NCBI RefSeq assembly: GCF_036013525.1
Contig: NZ_CP107853.1
Span: 3,534,001 to 3,598,000, forward strand
Reading direction: 5' to 3'
Length of the DNA: 64,000 nt
Origin: Nonomuraea sp. NBC_00507
GTDB taxonomy: Bacteria > Actinomycetota > Actinomycetes > Streptosporangiales > Streptosporangiaceae
Notes under the pieces: model-generated
The model's database searches: none
Seen by the model: only the letters and a program-made list of their open reading frames with translations
Told to the model about the DNA's origin: nothing
Made by a program: the position numbers and the translations under genes
Part shown: positions 25,835-34,181 of the stretch, piece by piece
How the letters are laid out: each line of letters starts with the position of its first letter
How positions within the stretch are numbered: position 1 is the first letter of the stretch

Positions 25835-26923
25835 CTACGTGAGGCTCTGCGTCGATTCAGCGGCCGATGACGGCGCACCCGCGGTGTCGTCCGCCCTGTC
25901 GGGCGCCGGCCGGCGGGTGGCGGTGGCGCCTGCGCGGAGCCTGCGACGGGCGGAGAGGCCGGCCAGGCCGACCGCCAGCAGCAGGGTGCTGCCGTTGAAC
26001 AGTGGTGTCGCCCAGAAAGCGGCGCCGAACTGTCCGATGCCCGCCAGACCGATGGCCAGGATGGCGACGGCGACCACGGTGCCGGCGGCGTTGGCACGGC
26101 CCGGCTTGATCGCGGTGGAGCCCAGCAGGGCGCCCACGAACGCGGGCAGCAGGTAGTCCATGCCGACACTCGGGTTGCCGATCTGCTGCTGCGAGGCCAG
26201 CAGGACACCGGCGAAGCCGACCACCAACCCTGAGCCGGTGAAGGCGAGGATGCCGTAGCGGCGGGTGGGGATGCCGACGAGTTCGGCGGCGCGGGCATTG
26301 GAGCCGATGACGTACAGGTAGCGGCCGAGCGGCAGCCGCTCGAGCAGCAGCCAGAGCGCGGCGGCGAGGGCCAGCACGTAGAAGGCAGGCACGGGGAGGC
26401 CGAGAAGCTTGGAGTCGTACAGGTCCGTGAAGGCCGGAGGCAGGCCCTGCGGGCCCGGGACGATCCTGGCGCCGTCGGTGCTCCAGAGGGTGAGGGCGTA
26501 CAGGACGCTGCCGGTGCCCAGGGTGGCGATGAAGGAGTCGATCTGGGCGAACTCCACGAGCAGGCCGTTGAGCACGCCGACGATCCCCCCGCCGAGGATG
26601 ACGGCGGCGCAGGCCAGCGGCCAGGACCACCCGTTGCCCACGATGAGCTGCATCGTCATGACATGGGCGAGCCCCAGGCCGTAGCCGATCGACAGGTCGA
26701 ACTTGCCGATGACGATGGGGATCATCGCGCCTAGCGCGAGGATGGCCGGGATCGACTGGTTGGACAGGATCGACGAGGCGTTGGCCAGGGTCGGGAAGGT
26801 GTCCGGCAGTGCCAGGGAGAACCCGATGAACAGCAGCACGGCCAGGACCAGCAGGCCGTACGTGCCGATCAGGTGACCACGCAGGCGGCCGGCCGCGGAC
26901 CGTGCGGTGCCGGTCGCCATCAT
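25835..26923 (-). CDS. ABC transporter permease, RbsC/XylH type
   Basis: A 362-residue membrane permease of the ribose/xylose branched family. About nine or ten hydrophobic helices; the conserved cytoplasmic loop IGSNARAAELVGIPTRRYGILAF, which contacts the ATPase, is present around 215-240. ATG 26923 overlaps the ATPase stop (ATGA), so it is translated with it; the next codon is also ATG. The C-terminal ~35 residues are charged and Ala/Thr-rich with no predicted helix. It probably forms a homodimer with the twin-domain ATPase at 26920-28476. Confidence 0.9.
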   Translation of the reverse strand: MMATGTARSAAGRLRGHLIGTYGLLVLAVLLFIGFSLALPDTFPTLANASSILSNQSIPAILALGAMIPIVIGKFDLSIGYGLGLAHVMTMQLIVGNGWSWPLACAAVILGGGIVGVLNGLLVEFAQIDSFIATLGTGSVLYALTLWSTDGARIVPGPQGLPPAFTDLYDSKLLGLPVPAFYVLALAAALWLLLERLPLGRYLYVIGSNARAAELVGIPTRRYGILAFTGSGLVVGFAGVLLASQQQIGNPSVGMDYLLPAFVGALLGSTAIKPGRANAAGTVVAVAILAIGLAGIGQFGAAFWATPLFNGSTLLLAVGLAGLSARRRLRAGATATRRPAPDRADDTAGAPSSAAESTQSLT

Positions 26924-28476
26924 TCGCCCACCGTTCCGGTCAGGGCGGGCCCAGTCAAAGCGGGCCCAGCCAAAGCGGGCATGGCCGAGGCGGCGTGGGT
27001 GAGCTCGGTGACGGTGAGGTCGTCGCCGCTCAGCTCGGCGGTCACGGTGCCGCGTACGAACACCAGGGCGCGGTGGCACACGTTGGCTATCTCCTCGAAG
27101 TCGGTGGAAATGAGCAGGACGGCGAGTCCTTCTGCGAGTGCGCCGTCGAGCAGGCGATAGATCTCGGCCTTGGCGCCCACGTCCACACCGGCGGTCGGCT
27201 CTTCGAGGATCACCACGCGCCTGCTGATGCGCAGCCAGCGTCCGATCATGATCTTCTGTTGGTTCCCGCCCGACAGGGTGGCGATCGGCGCCTCGGAGTC
27301 GGCGGGCCGCACGCCGAACCGCTCGACCAGGGACGTCGCGTCTGCGCGCTCGCGCCGCGGGCTGATCCAGCGCAGCGCGGACAGGCCGCCGGCGCGGGGG
27401 TTGGCCAGGAAGTTCTCCCGCACGGTGAGTTCGAGCGCGCAACCCTCCTCATGGCGGTTGCTGGTGACGAATCCGATGCCCGCGTCGACGGCGGCGGCTA
27501 CCGACCCGGGCCGGTACGGCCTGCCGTCGAGCAGCGCCTCACCGCCCAGGAGGGGCCGCGCTCCGGCGAGGGCCCGGCCGAGCTCCATGTGGCCCGCGCC
27601 GGTGAGGCCCACCATGCCGAGGACCTCCCCGGCACGCAGATCCAGATCGACCGGCCCGGCGCCGCGCGTGGTGACGCCGGTGAGCCGGAGTACGGTGGCG
27701 CCGGGGGCGCGAGAGGCGTGGGGCCGATGACTCTCCGGCTCGTGTCCCACGATGTCGCGCACGAGCCGGTCGGGACCATGGTCGGCGAGGTGGCCCTGGC
27801 TGATGAGGCGGCCGTCGCGCAGGACCGCGAAGCGGTCGGCCACCTGATAGACCTCGTCGAGCCGGTGGCTGACGTAGACGATGCCGTGCCCGCGGTCGCG
27901 CAGCGTGTGCAGGACGTCGAACAGCCGCGCGCAGTCCGTGGCGGGCAGGCTGGCCGTGGGCTCGTCGAGGACGATGAGACCGGCCCGGGTGGACAGTGCG
28001 CGGGCGATGGCGACGAGGGAGCGTTCAGCGCGCGTGAGGTCGGCCACCGGCGTGTCCGGATGCAGATGACCGGCGACGATCCCGAGGGCCTCGGCGCAGC
28101 GCTCGCGGACCCGCCGCCAGGAGACGAGCCCGGCGCTGCGCGGGTAGCCGGTGCCGAGGGCGATGTTCTCGGCCACCGTCATCCACTCCACCAGGCCGAG
28201 GTCCTGATGGATGAACGACATCTCGGCGGAGGCGACGCCCGTGCCGAGGGAGTGTCCCGCCACGGTGACCCGGCCCTCGTCGGCGCGGTAGACGCCGGCG
28301 AGGATCTTGATGAGCGTCGACTTCCCCGCGCCGTTGTGACCCAGGAGCGCGAGCACGCTGCCCTTGTGGATGTCGAGGTCGAGATCGGCCAGTGCCAGGG
28401 TGCCGCCGAACCGCTTGCGCAGGCCCCGGATGGTCACCAGCGGACTGGATGCCGCGTCGTCGGTAGCGTCATGCAC
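26920..28476 (-). CDS. Twin-domain sugar ABC transporter ATPase, RbsA/XylG type
   Basis: A 518-residue fusion of two nucleotide-binding domains for a ribose/xylose-type importer. Domain 1 has Walker A GHNGAGKST (46-54), signature LTRAERSLVAIARAL and Walker B LIVLDEPTASL. Domain 2 lacks a proper Walker A (GLTGAGHMELGRAL) but keeps LSGGNQQKIMIGRWL and VVILEEPTAGVDVG, as usual in this family. I chose GTG 28476, which has GGAGAA five bases upstream; ATG 28512 would start very close to the predicted transcription start. A promoter with an overlapping dyad precedes it. First gene of the importer operon. Confidence 0.9.
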   Translation of the reverse strand: MHDATDDAASSPLVTIRGLRKRFGGTLALADLDLDIHKGSVLALLGHNGAGKSTLIKILAGVYRADEGRVTVAGHSLGTGVASAEMSFIHQDLGLVEWMTVAENIALGTGYPRSAGLVSWRRVRERCAEALGIVAGHLHPDTPVADLTRAERSLVAIARALSTRAGLIVLDEPTASLPATDCARLFDVLHTLRDRGHGIVYVSHRLDEVYQVADRFAVLRDGRLISQGHLADHGPDRLVRDIVGHEPESHRPHASRAPGATVLRLTGVTTRGAGPVDLDLRAGEVLGMVGLTGAGHMELGRALAGARPLLGGEALLDGRPYRPGSVAAAVDAGIGFVTSNRHEEGCALELTVRENFLANPRAGGLSALRWISPRRERADATSLVERFGVRPADSEAPIATLSGGNQQKIMIGRWLRISRRVVILEEPTAGVDVGAKAEIYRLLDGALAEGLAVLLISTDFEEIANVCHRALVFVRGTVTAELSGDDLTVTELTHAASAMPALAGPALTGPALTGTVGE

Positions 28477-28531
28477 GGATTTCTCCGAAGGGATCTTCCG
28501 GCCGATGACCATTCACCGGCACGAACAGAAT

Positions 28532-28559
28532 CCTGTACATCGACCAGTATGTTGGTCAA
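28532..28559 (-). promoter_or_regulatory. Promoter and overlapping operator of the sugar ABC operon
   Basis: On the minus strand TTGACC (28559-28554) and TACAGG (28537-28532) are spaced 16 bp. The dyad GACCA-N6-TGGTC (28542-28557) overlaps the -35 and spacer, as for a repressor site. A start near 28525 gives a leader of about 50 bases to GTG 28476. The nearest regulator is the IclR gene at 28646-29440. Confidence 0.5.
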
Positions 28560-28645
28560 TAGTTGAGGCGGTATTTGTTGCCGCAAAGTTAAGGCGGCCG
28601 CACGGAGCGATGTCCGTACGGCCGCCGTAAGGGTCGGTGGCCCGC

Positions 28646-29440
28646 TCAGCCGCCGCCGTCGGCGCCTCCCTTGGGCAGCAGCGGGTTTTCCATGCCCGCC
28701 GCGATCGCGCGCAGGTCACCGAGCAGCGCCTCGCGGAACTCCTCGTCGAGACGGGCCTTGAGCACGGTGACGCTGATCGCGAACGGTGCCGAGTCCGTGC
28801 GGAACCCGCTGACCGGCACCGCGAGGCAGACAATGCCCGCGGTGGTCTCCTCGTCGTCGATCGCGTAGCCGCGCCTGCGGGTCGCCTCCAGGTCCGCCAG
28901 CAGCGCGGGCACGGAGGTGATCGACCGCTCGCTCAGCGCGACCAGGGGGCGAGTGCGAAGCCGGTCCTCGGCCACCGCCCGGTCCAGGGTCGACAGGATG
29001 GCCTTCCCCGTCGCCGTGCAGTTGGCGGGGAAGCGGTCGCCGATGTTGGCCGTCAGCCGCAGCGGCTGCGTGCCGTCATATCGGCCCAGGTAGAGCACGT
29101 CCATGCCGTCCAGCACGGCGACCCGCGCGGTCTCCCTGGAGATGTGCCCGCTGCGCCGGCACAGCTCGTAGAAGTCGCGCAACTGGTCGACGGTGGCGAG
29201 GTAGCGGCCGCCGAGCTCGACGAGTTTGCGCCCGAGGCCGAAACCTTGGCCGATGCGGGCGACCATGCCCGCCGCCTCCAGGGAGGCGCACAGGTTCGCC
29301 GTCGAGGATTTCGGCAGACCGAGAGCGCGGGCTATCTCGCTGACCGACAGCGGGCGCCCCTCCGCTTCGCCGAGCGTGTCGAGGATGGCCACGGCCCGCG
29401 TGATCGCGGGGACGAGGCTTCCCGGATCGCTTGCGCTCAC
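28646..29440 (-). CDS. IclR-family transcriptional regulator
   Basis: A 264-residue regulator. The N-terminal winged helix reads ITRAVAILDTL, LSVSEIARALGLPKSSTANLCASLEAAGMV (about 12-55). The C-terminal effector domain contains SRETARVAVLDGMDVLYLGRYDG, FPANCTATGKAILSTL and GYAIDDEETTAGIVCLAVPV. I chose GTG 29440, preceded by GGTGGAG; GTG 29452 is the alternative. It lies between the ABC importer operon (same strand, ahead) and the divergent cyclase operon, so it probably controls one or both. It is a paralogue of the second IclR at 39710, and both have AACGTCGTT upstream. Confidence 0.88.
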   Translation of the reverse strand: MSASDPGSLVPAITRAVAILDTLGEAEGRPLSVSEIARALGLPKSSTANLCASLEAAGMVARIGQGFGLGRKLVELGGRYLATVDQLRDFYELCRRSGHISRETARVAVLDGMDVLYLGRYDGTQPLRLTANIGDRFPANCTATGKAILSTLDRAVAEDRLRTRPLVALSERSITSVPALLADLEATRRRGYAIDDEETTAGIVCLAVPVSGFRTDSAPFAISVTVLKARLDEEFREALLGDLRAIAAGMENPLLPKGGADGGG

Positions 29441-29505
29441 CAGCAACTCCACCCATCATTCTGTTCATCGTTCAGCATGCTGTTATTGTCCGTCCTGCGT
29501 CCCTG

Positions 29506-29520
29506 AACGACAACGTCGTT
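29506..29520 (+). promoter_or_regulatory. Dyad AACGAC-AAC-GTCGTT between iclR and the cyclase operon
   Basis: A perfect 6-3-6 inverted repeat in the 174-bp divergent gap. It contains AACGTCGTT (29512-29520), also found before the second iclR gene (39621-39629). The 10-bp palindrome CAGCATGCTG lies nearby at 29473-29482. A likely IclR operator. Confidence 0.45.
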
Positions 29521-29614
29521 GCATCCGCTTCGTCCGCCGGGACCCTCCGACCGTAGCGCCGATGCGGGCGTGCCGATCCCCACCCCCTCCGAGCCTTGGA
29601 GCGCTGAGCAACAG

Positions 29615-30571
29615 ATGACCAGCCCGGAAGAATCCCCGCCGCCGACCCCCGGCAACGGGCCTACGGTCTCCCGCCAGGAGTTCGACGAACTGTTCGCGGC
29701 CGTACGCACCTGGGGCCGGTGGACCTGCGCCGACCGCGGCGCCTGGAACCGCGTCACCCCGGAGCACGTCCAGCGCGCCGCCGCACTCGTCCGCATCGGC
29801 GTCACCGTCCCGATGGCATTGCCGTGGAACACCGTGCCCGGCCCGGACAACGGCAAGCCCGCTCTGCACTACATGTCCGACCTCGGCGACGTGGAGGCCC
29901 CCGAGCCGGCCACGCACAAGGACTTCATCGCCGTCGACTACCACGGCAAGGGCGTCAGTCACCTCGACGCCCTCTCCCACATCGCCTACCGGGGGCAGCT
30001 CTACGACGGCCGCACCGCCCGCGAGGTGGTCGATGCCGGGGGAGCCCGGTTCGGCGCGGTCGCCCAGCTCGGGCCGCTCGTCACCAAGGGCGTACTCCTC
30101 GACCTGCCCGCCGTGCTCGGCATCAGCTGGCTGGAGCCCGGCCGGGCCGTGCACGCGGAAGACGTCCTCGCCGCCGAGAAGGCGCTCGGCGTGACCATCG
30201 GCGAAGGCGACGCGGTGCTGTTGCGCTCCGGGCACGTCCGCCGCCGCGCCGAGCTCGGCGCCTGGAACCCGGACAACGCCAGCGCCGGTTTCCACGTCGA
30301 CGCGATACCGCTGCTGGCTGAACGCGGGATCGCCCTGCTCGGCGCCGACGGCGACAGCGACGTTCGCCCGTCCCCGGTCGAAGGGCTGCATTCCCCGGTG
30401 CACGCACTGGCCATCACCGCCATGGGTGTGCCGCTGCTCGACAACCTGGACCTGGAGCCGCTCTCCGCCGCCTGCGCCGACGCGGACCGCTACGAGTTCC
30501 TGCTCGCCGTGGCGCCGCTGAACATCCCCGGCGGTACGGGGTCGCCCGTGAACCCGGTAGCGGTCCTATGA
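29615..30571 (+). CDS. Cyclase-family (PF04199) metal-dependent hydrolase
   Basis: A 318-residue protein related to kynurenine formamidase and bacterial 'cyclase' hydrolases. The metal site is recognisable as GKGVSHLDALSHIAY (about 112-126), a variant of HxGTHxDxPxH, with a second block ITAMGVPLLDNLDLEPL near the C-terminus. Family members open amide, lactone or ester rings. In this operon, with a 2-hydroxyacid and a 3-hydroxyacid dehydrogenase, lactone or sugar-acid ring hydrolysis is a reasonable guess but unproven. I chose ATG 29615 with a GAG ribosome-binding site; an upstream TTG would add 32 poorly conserved residues. The ATGA overlap with the next gene marks an operon. Confidence 0.82.
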   Translation: MTSPEESPPPTPGNGPTVSRQEFDELFAAVRTWGRWTCADRGAWNRVTPEHVQRAAALVRIGVTVPMALPWNTVPGPDNGKPALHYMSDLGDVEAPEPATHKDFIAVDYHGKGVSHLDALSHIAYRGQLYDGRTAREVVDAGGARFGAVAQLGPLVTKGVLLDLPAVLGISWLEPGRAVHAEDVLAAEKALGVTIGEGDAVLLRSGHVRRRAELGAWNPDNASAGFHVDAIPLLAERGIALLGADGDSDVRPSPVEGLHSPVHALAITAMGVPLLDNLDLEPLSAACADADRYEFLLAVAPLNIPGGTGSPVNPVAVL

Positions 30572-31677
30572 CGGCCGGTCCGCGGATCACGGTGGGCGTC
30601 AGCCGGGACTTCCTGGACGACCACGGCCGCAACGTGTGGGGCGACATCCGGCTCGGCGAGCTGGACGCCGCCGGGATCGCCTGGCATTACCTGCCGCGCG
30701 ACACCGGCGAACTGCTCGCGGCGGACGTGGCCGGCCTGGACGCCGTCCTGTTCGCCGCGCCCGCCGTCACCGAGCGCACCTTCGCGGGCCTCGACCGCCC
30801 CCCGCTGCTGTTCGCCCGCTTCGGTGTCGGCTACGACGCGGTGGACCTCGACGCCTGCACCCGGCACGACGCCCTGGTGACGATCACCCCGGACGGCGCG
30901 CGCCGGCCGGTGGCGACGGCCGCCCTCACCCTGCTGCTGGCCACTTTGCACAACGTCACCGCCAAGGACCGGCTGGTACGGGAGGGACGCTGGGCCGAGA
31001 AGGACCGGTGGATGGGCCGCGGGCTCACCGGCCGCCGCATCGGCCTGATCGGCCTCGGCAACACCGCCGGTGACCTGGTGGGGCTGCTGAGGCCGTTCGA
31101 CGTCGAGGTCATCGCGTCCGATCCGTACTGCACGCAGGAGACCGCCCGCAGGCTCGGCGTACGCCTCGCGGACGTCGACACGGTGATGGCGGAGGCCGAC
31201 GCGGTGATCGTCATGTGCGTGCTGACCGAGGAGACCCGCCACCTCATCGACGCGCGTCGACTGGCCCTGATGCGGCCCACGGCCGTGCTGCTCAACGTGG
31301 CCCGCGGCCCCATCGTCGATGAGGCTGCGCTCATCGAGGCGCTGCGGTCGGGTCGCATCCGCGCCGCAGGGCTGGACGTGTTCGAGACCGAGCCGCCCGA
31401 ACCCGGCAATCCCCTCCTGCACCTGGACAACGTCGTGCTCAGCCCGCACGCGCTGGCCTGGACCGACGAGATGTCGGCGGGCAACGGCGGCAGCGCGGTC
31501 CAGGCCGTGCTCGACGTGGCGGCCGGCCGGGTTCCGCGTTTCGTGGTCAATCGCGACGTCGTCGGCCGGCCGGCCCTCGCGGACCGGCTAGGCGCGCTGG
31601 CGGCTCGCGCGGAGATCCGTACCGTTCTCGATACCGGGGCAGGCGAACCGGCGGCTCGGGCGGAGGGAGGCTCATGA
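30568..31677 (+). CDS. NAD-dependent D-2-hydroxyacid dehydrogenase
   Basis: A 369-residue D-isomer-specific 2-hydroxyacid dehydrogenase that interconverts a 2-keto acid and its D-2-hydroxy acid with NAD(P). The catalytic domain frames a Rossmann domain with IGLIGLGNTAG (158-168), LNVARGPIVDE (the catalytic Arg), DVFETEPP (Glu) and LSPHALAWT (His). The longer N-terminus (WGDIRLGELDAAG) and C-terminal tail of about 40 residues differ from glycerate-type enzymes. It overlaps both neighbours by ATGA. Given the locus, keto-gluconate, hydroxypyruvate or a related sugar-acid intermediate is the likely substrate (inference). Confidence 0.88.
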   Translation: MTAGPRITVGVSRDFLDDHGRNVWGDIRLGELDAAGIAWHYLPRDTGELLAADVAGLDAVLFAAPAVTERTFAGLDRPPLLFARFGVGYDAVDLDACTRHDALVTITPDGARRPVATAALTLLLATLHNVTAKDRLVREGRWAEKDRWMGRGLTGRRIGLIGLGNTAGDLVGLLRPFDVEVIASDPYCTQETARRLGVRLADVDTVMAEADAVIVMCVLTEETRHLIDARRLALMRPTAVLLNVARGPIVDEAALIEALRSGRIRAAGLDVFETEPPEPGNPLLHLDNVVLSPHALAWTDEMSAGNGGSAVQAVLDVAAGRVPRFVVNRDVVGRPALADRLGALAARAEIRTVLDTGAGEPAARAEGGS

Positions 31678-32564
31678 CGCCCGTGCAGGAGACCGTCGGT
31701 TTCATCGGGCTCGGCGCCATGGGCTTGCCGATGGCGGCGAACCTCGCCAAGAGCGGATACGACGTCCTGGCCTGGAACCGCGCCCGCCCGCCGCTGCAGG
31801 CCGCCGGATCGTCCGGCTGCCGCACCGCGGGACGTCCGGCTCAGGTGAGCGCCGCCGCACCCGTCGTCATCACCATGCTGCCCGACCTGCCCCAGGTCGC
31901 CGAGGTGCTGGACGGCCCGGACGGGCTGCTCTCCGGGGACCCGGTCATGGACATCCTGCTCGTGATGGGCACCGTCTCACCGACCGGCGTGCGTGTGCTG
32001 GCCGAGCGGCTGCGCCCGTACGGCATCACGGTCATCGACGCCCCCGTCAGCGGCGGAGTGACCGGCGCCCGCGCCGCCACGTTATCGATCATGGCGGGTG
32101 GGCCGGTGGACGCCGTCGAGCGCGTCCGCCCGTACCTGGAGTCAATGGGTTCGACCGTCCGCCGCATGGGGGACACCGGCGCCGGATCACTCGCGAAGGC
32201 CTGCAACCAGCTCGTCGTCGCAGGCACCCTGGTCGCCCTGGCCGAAGCCGTGCTCCTCGCCGAACGCGGCGGACTCGAACCGGCGGAGCTGCTCGACGTG
32301 CTGGCCGGTGGGCTGGCCGCCTCGGAAGTGCTCGCACAGAAGCGTCACCACCTGGCCACCGGGGACTTCACACCCTCTGGTCCGGCCCGCTACCTCCGCA
32401 AGGACCTGGGGTTCGTCCTGGAGAGCGCCGCCGGCGCGCGGACCGCGCTGCCGCTCTCCACGGCCGTCGCCCGGCTGTACGAGGCGGTCGACGCCGAAGG
32501 GCTCGGCCACCTCGACAACAGCGTCGTCCTGGACATTCTCCGCAACACTCCCGGTACGGACTGA
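31674..32564 (+). CDS. Beta-hydroxyacid dehydrogenase (3-hydroxyisobutyrate/tartronate-semialdehyde reductase family)
   Basis: A 296-residue NAD(P)-dependent enzyme. N-terminal Rossmann motif VGFIGLGAMGLPMAANLAKSG (8-28), substrate-binding DAPVSGGVTGA (about 122-132), catalytic Lys in GSLAKACNQL (about 171-180) and the C-terminal KDLGFVLESA helix place it in the family. Members reduce 2- or 3-semialdehydes such as tartronate semialdehyde, an end product of sugar-acid breakdown. Last gene of the cyclase operon; it overlaps the 2-hydroxyacid dehydrogenase by ATGA. A second, divergent paralogue lies at 35787-36671. Confidence 0.88.
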   Translation: MTPVQETVGFIGLGAMGLPMAANLAKSGYDVLAWNRARPPLQAAGSSGCRTAGRPAQVSAAAPVVITMLPDLPQVAEVLDGPDGLLSGDPVMDILLVMGTVSPTGVRVLAERLRPYGITVIDAPVSGGVTGARAATLSIMAGGPVDAVERVRPYLESMGSTVRRMGDTGAGSLAKACNQLVVAGTLVALAEAVLLAERGGLEPAELLDVLAGGLAASEVLAQKRHHLATGDFTPSGPARYLRKDLGFVLESAAGARTALPLSTAVARLYEAVDAEGLGHLDNSVVLDILRNTPGTD

Positions 32565-32569
32565 GATCA

Positions 32570-32695
32570 ATGCAGGCGGGAGTCGTCGGCCTCGGAGGCA
32601 TGGGCGGGAACTCGCGCTTCAGCGACGACGCCGTGCCCGCGGCAGCCGGCGCTACCAGGGCATCTCGCGCAACACCCGGTACAACTGCTCGGTGA
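32570..32695 (+). pseudogene. Possible remnant N-terminus of a further beta-hydroxyacid dehydrogenase
   Basis: A 41-codon frame whose first 12 residues, MQAGVVGLGGMG, match the start of the Rossmann fold of 3-hydroxyacid or 6-phosphogluconate dehydrogenases. After that the sequence loses all similarity and stops. It begins 5 bp after the previous dehydrogenase gene and runs into the 3' end of the convergent kinase. This looks like the stump of a third dehydrogenase cut off by a rearrangement, though 12 residues is little evidence. Confidence 0.4.
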
Positions 32696-34139
32696 GGTGC
32701 CGCGTGGCGGCCATCCGCCGGGCGGCCACGGGGTCGGGCGTGACGGTGCGATGGGCACGGAAGCCGGCTTCGGACGTCGCGGAGGGCAGCGAGGGGAGGG
32801 CGCCGAGAGCACGCCAGCCCAGCAACGCGGCGCCGAAGCCGGAGCCGGCGGCGTCGTCCGTGATCTCCAGCGGCATGTCGAGCGCGGCGGCGAGCACCTC
32901 GGCCCACAGCGGTGAGCGCAGTGCGCCGCCGGTGGCCCGCACCGCGGTGATCGCCGACCCGGCCGCGAGCACTGAGTCGCGTACCAGTGCGAGCTGCTGC
33001 CCGACCCCCTCGATCATGGCCCTCGTCAGATGCGCCCTGCCGTGTCCGCGCCGTAGCCCGACCAGGGCGCCCCGAGCGTCCGGATCCCACCATGGGGCGC
33101 GTTCGCCGAGCAGGTGCGGCAGCCCGATCAGACCTTCAGCGCCGGGTTCCACCTGTGCCGCCTCCTTGAGGAGGTCGGCGAGGTCGGCGCCGCCGAACGA
33201 CTCGGCCGCCCATTGGGCGACCACCCCGGCGTTGCTGACCGCGCCACCGAGCACCCACAGTCCGTCGGCGAGGTAATAGCAGAACACCCGGCCCTGCTCG
33301 TCCACACCCGGGCGGTCGCGTACGACCCGGAGGGCCCCGCTGGTGCCGAGGGACAGAGCCGCCATTCCCGGGACGGTGGCGCCAACGGCGAGGTTGGCCA
33401 GCGGGCCGTCCCCCGCGCCGGCGACCACGGGCAGTCCGGCAGGCAACCCCAATGCGCGGGCCGGCTCAGGAAGCAGTGTCAACACCTCGGTGGGCGGTAC
33501 GAGCTCGGGCAGCCGATCGCCGGACACTCCGGCGACGTCCAGCGCGGGTCCGTGCCATCGGGAGTTCCGAAGGTCCATGAGCCCCATGCCCGACGCACAG
33601 GAGAGGTCGGTCACCAGCCGGCCGGTGAACCGGAGCAGGACGAGATCTTTCAGACCACACCAGCGGGTCGTACGCCGGACGAGCTCGGGCTCGTGAACGG
33701 AGAACCAGGCGAGCTTGGCCATCGGCGACATGGGATGCACAGGAGTGCCGGTCGCCCGATGCAGCTCGGTGCCGCCGCCGTCGGCGCGTAACCGCCGGGC
33801 GACATCGGCCGAACGGGTGTCCGCCCAGCTCAGTGCGGGGGTAAGCGGGTCGTCAGAGGGGCCGAGCGCGAGGAGCGTGTGCATGGCGGCGCTGAAGGAC
33901 AGCCCACGCACCGCGAGGCCGCGCCGCGCGCAGACTTCGGCGCTCTCGCGCACCGCGCCGTACACTCCGGCGAGCACCTCTCCGGGGTCGTGCACGGCTT
34001 CGCCGTCGCGCCCGGTGCGCATCGGAGCTGGGCGCTCGACCGTCGAGACCAGCCGATGGGCTCGGTCCACCGCAACGACCTTGGTCATGGTGGAGCCCAG
34101 GTCGATGCCGAGCACGATCTCGCCCGCGACCTTCATCAT
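32652..34139 (-). CDS. FGGY-family carbohydrate kinase, gluconokinase-like
   Basis: A 495-residue ATP-dependent sugar kinase. The N-terminal phosphate loop is VLGIDLGSTMTKVVAVD (9-25), the catalytic Asp region LSWADTRS (about 101-108) and the C-terminal ATP site TGGALRSPLWAEVLAAAL. HRATGTPVHPMSPMAKLAWF (about 124-143) closely matches the FGGY gluconokinase block rather than xylulokinase or glycerol kinase. I chose ATG 34139, preceded by ACGGAG; GTG 34178 is an in-frame alternative 3 bp after the transporter stop. Co-transcribed with the MHS transporter, it would phosphorylate gluconate made by IdnO to 6-phosphogluconate (inference). Confidence 0.85.
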   Translation of the reverse strand: MMKVAGEIVLGIDLGSTMTKVVAVDRAHRLVSTVERPAPMRTGRDGEAVHDPGEVLAGVYGAVRESAEVCARRGLAVRGLSFSAAMHTLLALGPSDDPLTPALSWADTRSADVARRLRADGGGTELHRATGTPVHPMSPMAKLAWFSVHEPELVRRTTRWCGLKDLVLLRFTGRLVTDLSCASGMGLMDLRNSRWHGPALDVAGVSGDRLPELVPPTEVLTLLPEPARALGLPAGLPVVAGAGDGPLANLAVGATVPGMAALSLGTSGALRVVRDRPGVDEQGRVFCYYLADGLWVLGGAVSNAGVVAQWAAESFGGADLADLLKEAAQVEPGAEGLIGLPHLLGERAPWWDPDARGALVGLRRGHGRAHLTRAMIEGVGQQLALVRDSVLAAGSAITAVRATGGALRSPLWAEVLAAALDMPLEITDDAAGSGFGAALLGWRALGALPSLPSATSEAGFRAHRTVTPDPVAARRMAATRHLTEQLYRVLREMPW

Positions 34140-34181
34140 CGTCTCCGTTCGGCTCAGAATTCGGGGGCGGGCGTTCACCGG

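Noticed and set aside
26902..28566. Plus-strand frame of 554 codons opposite the ABC ATPase
   Set aside because: Shadow of a well-defined ATPase gene; composition is biased and no motifs are seen.
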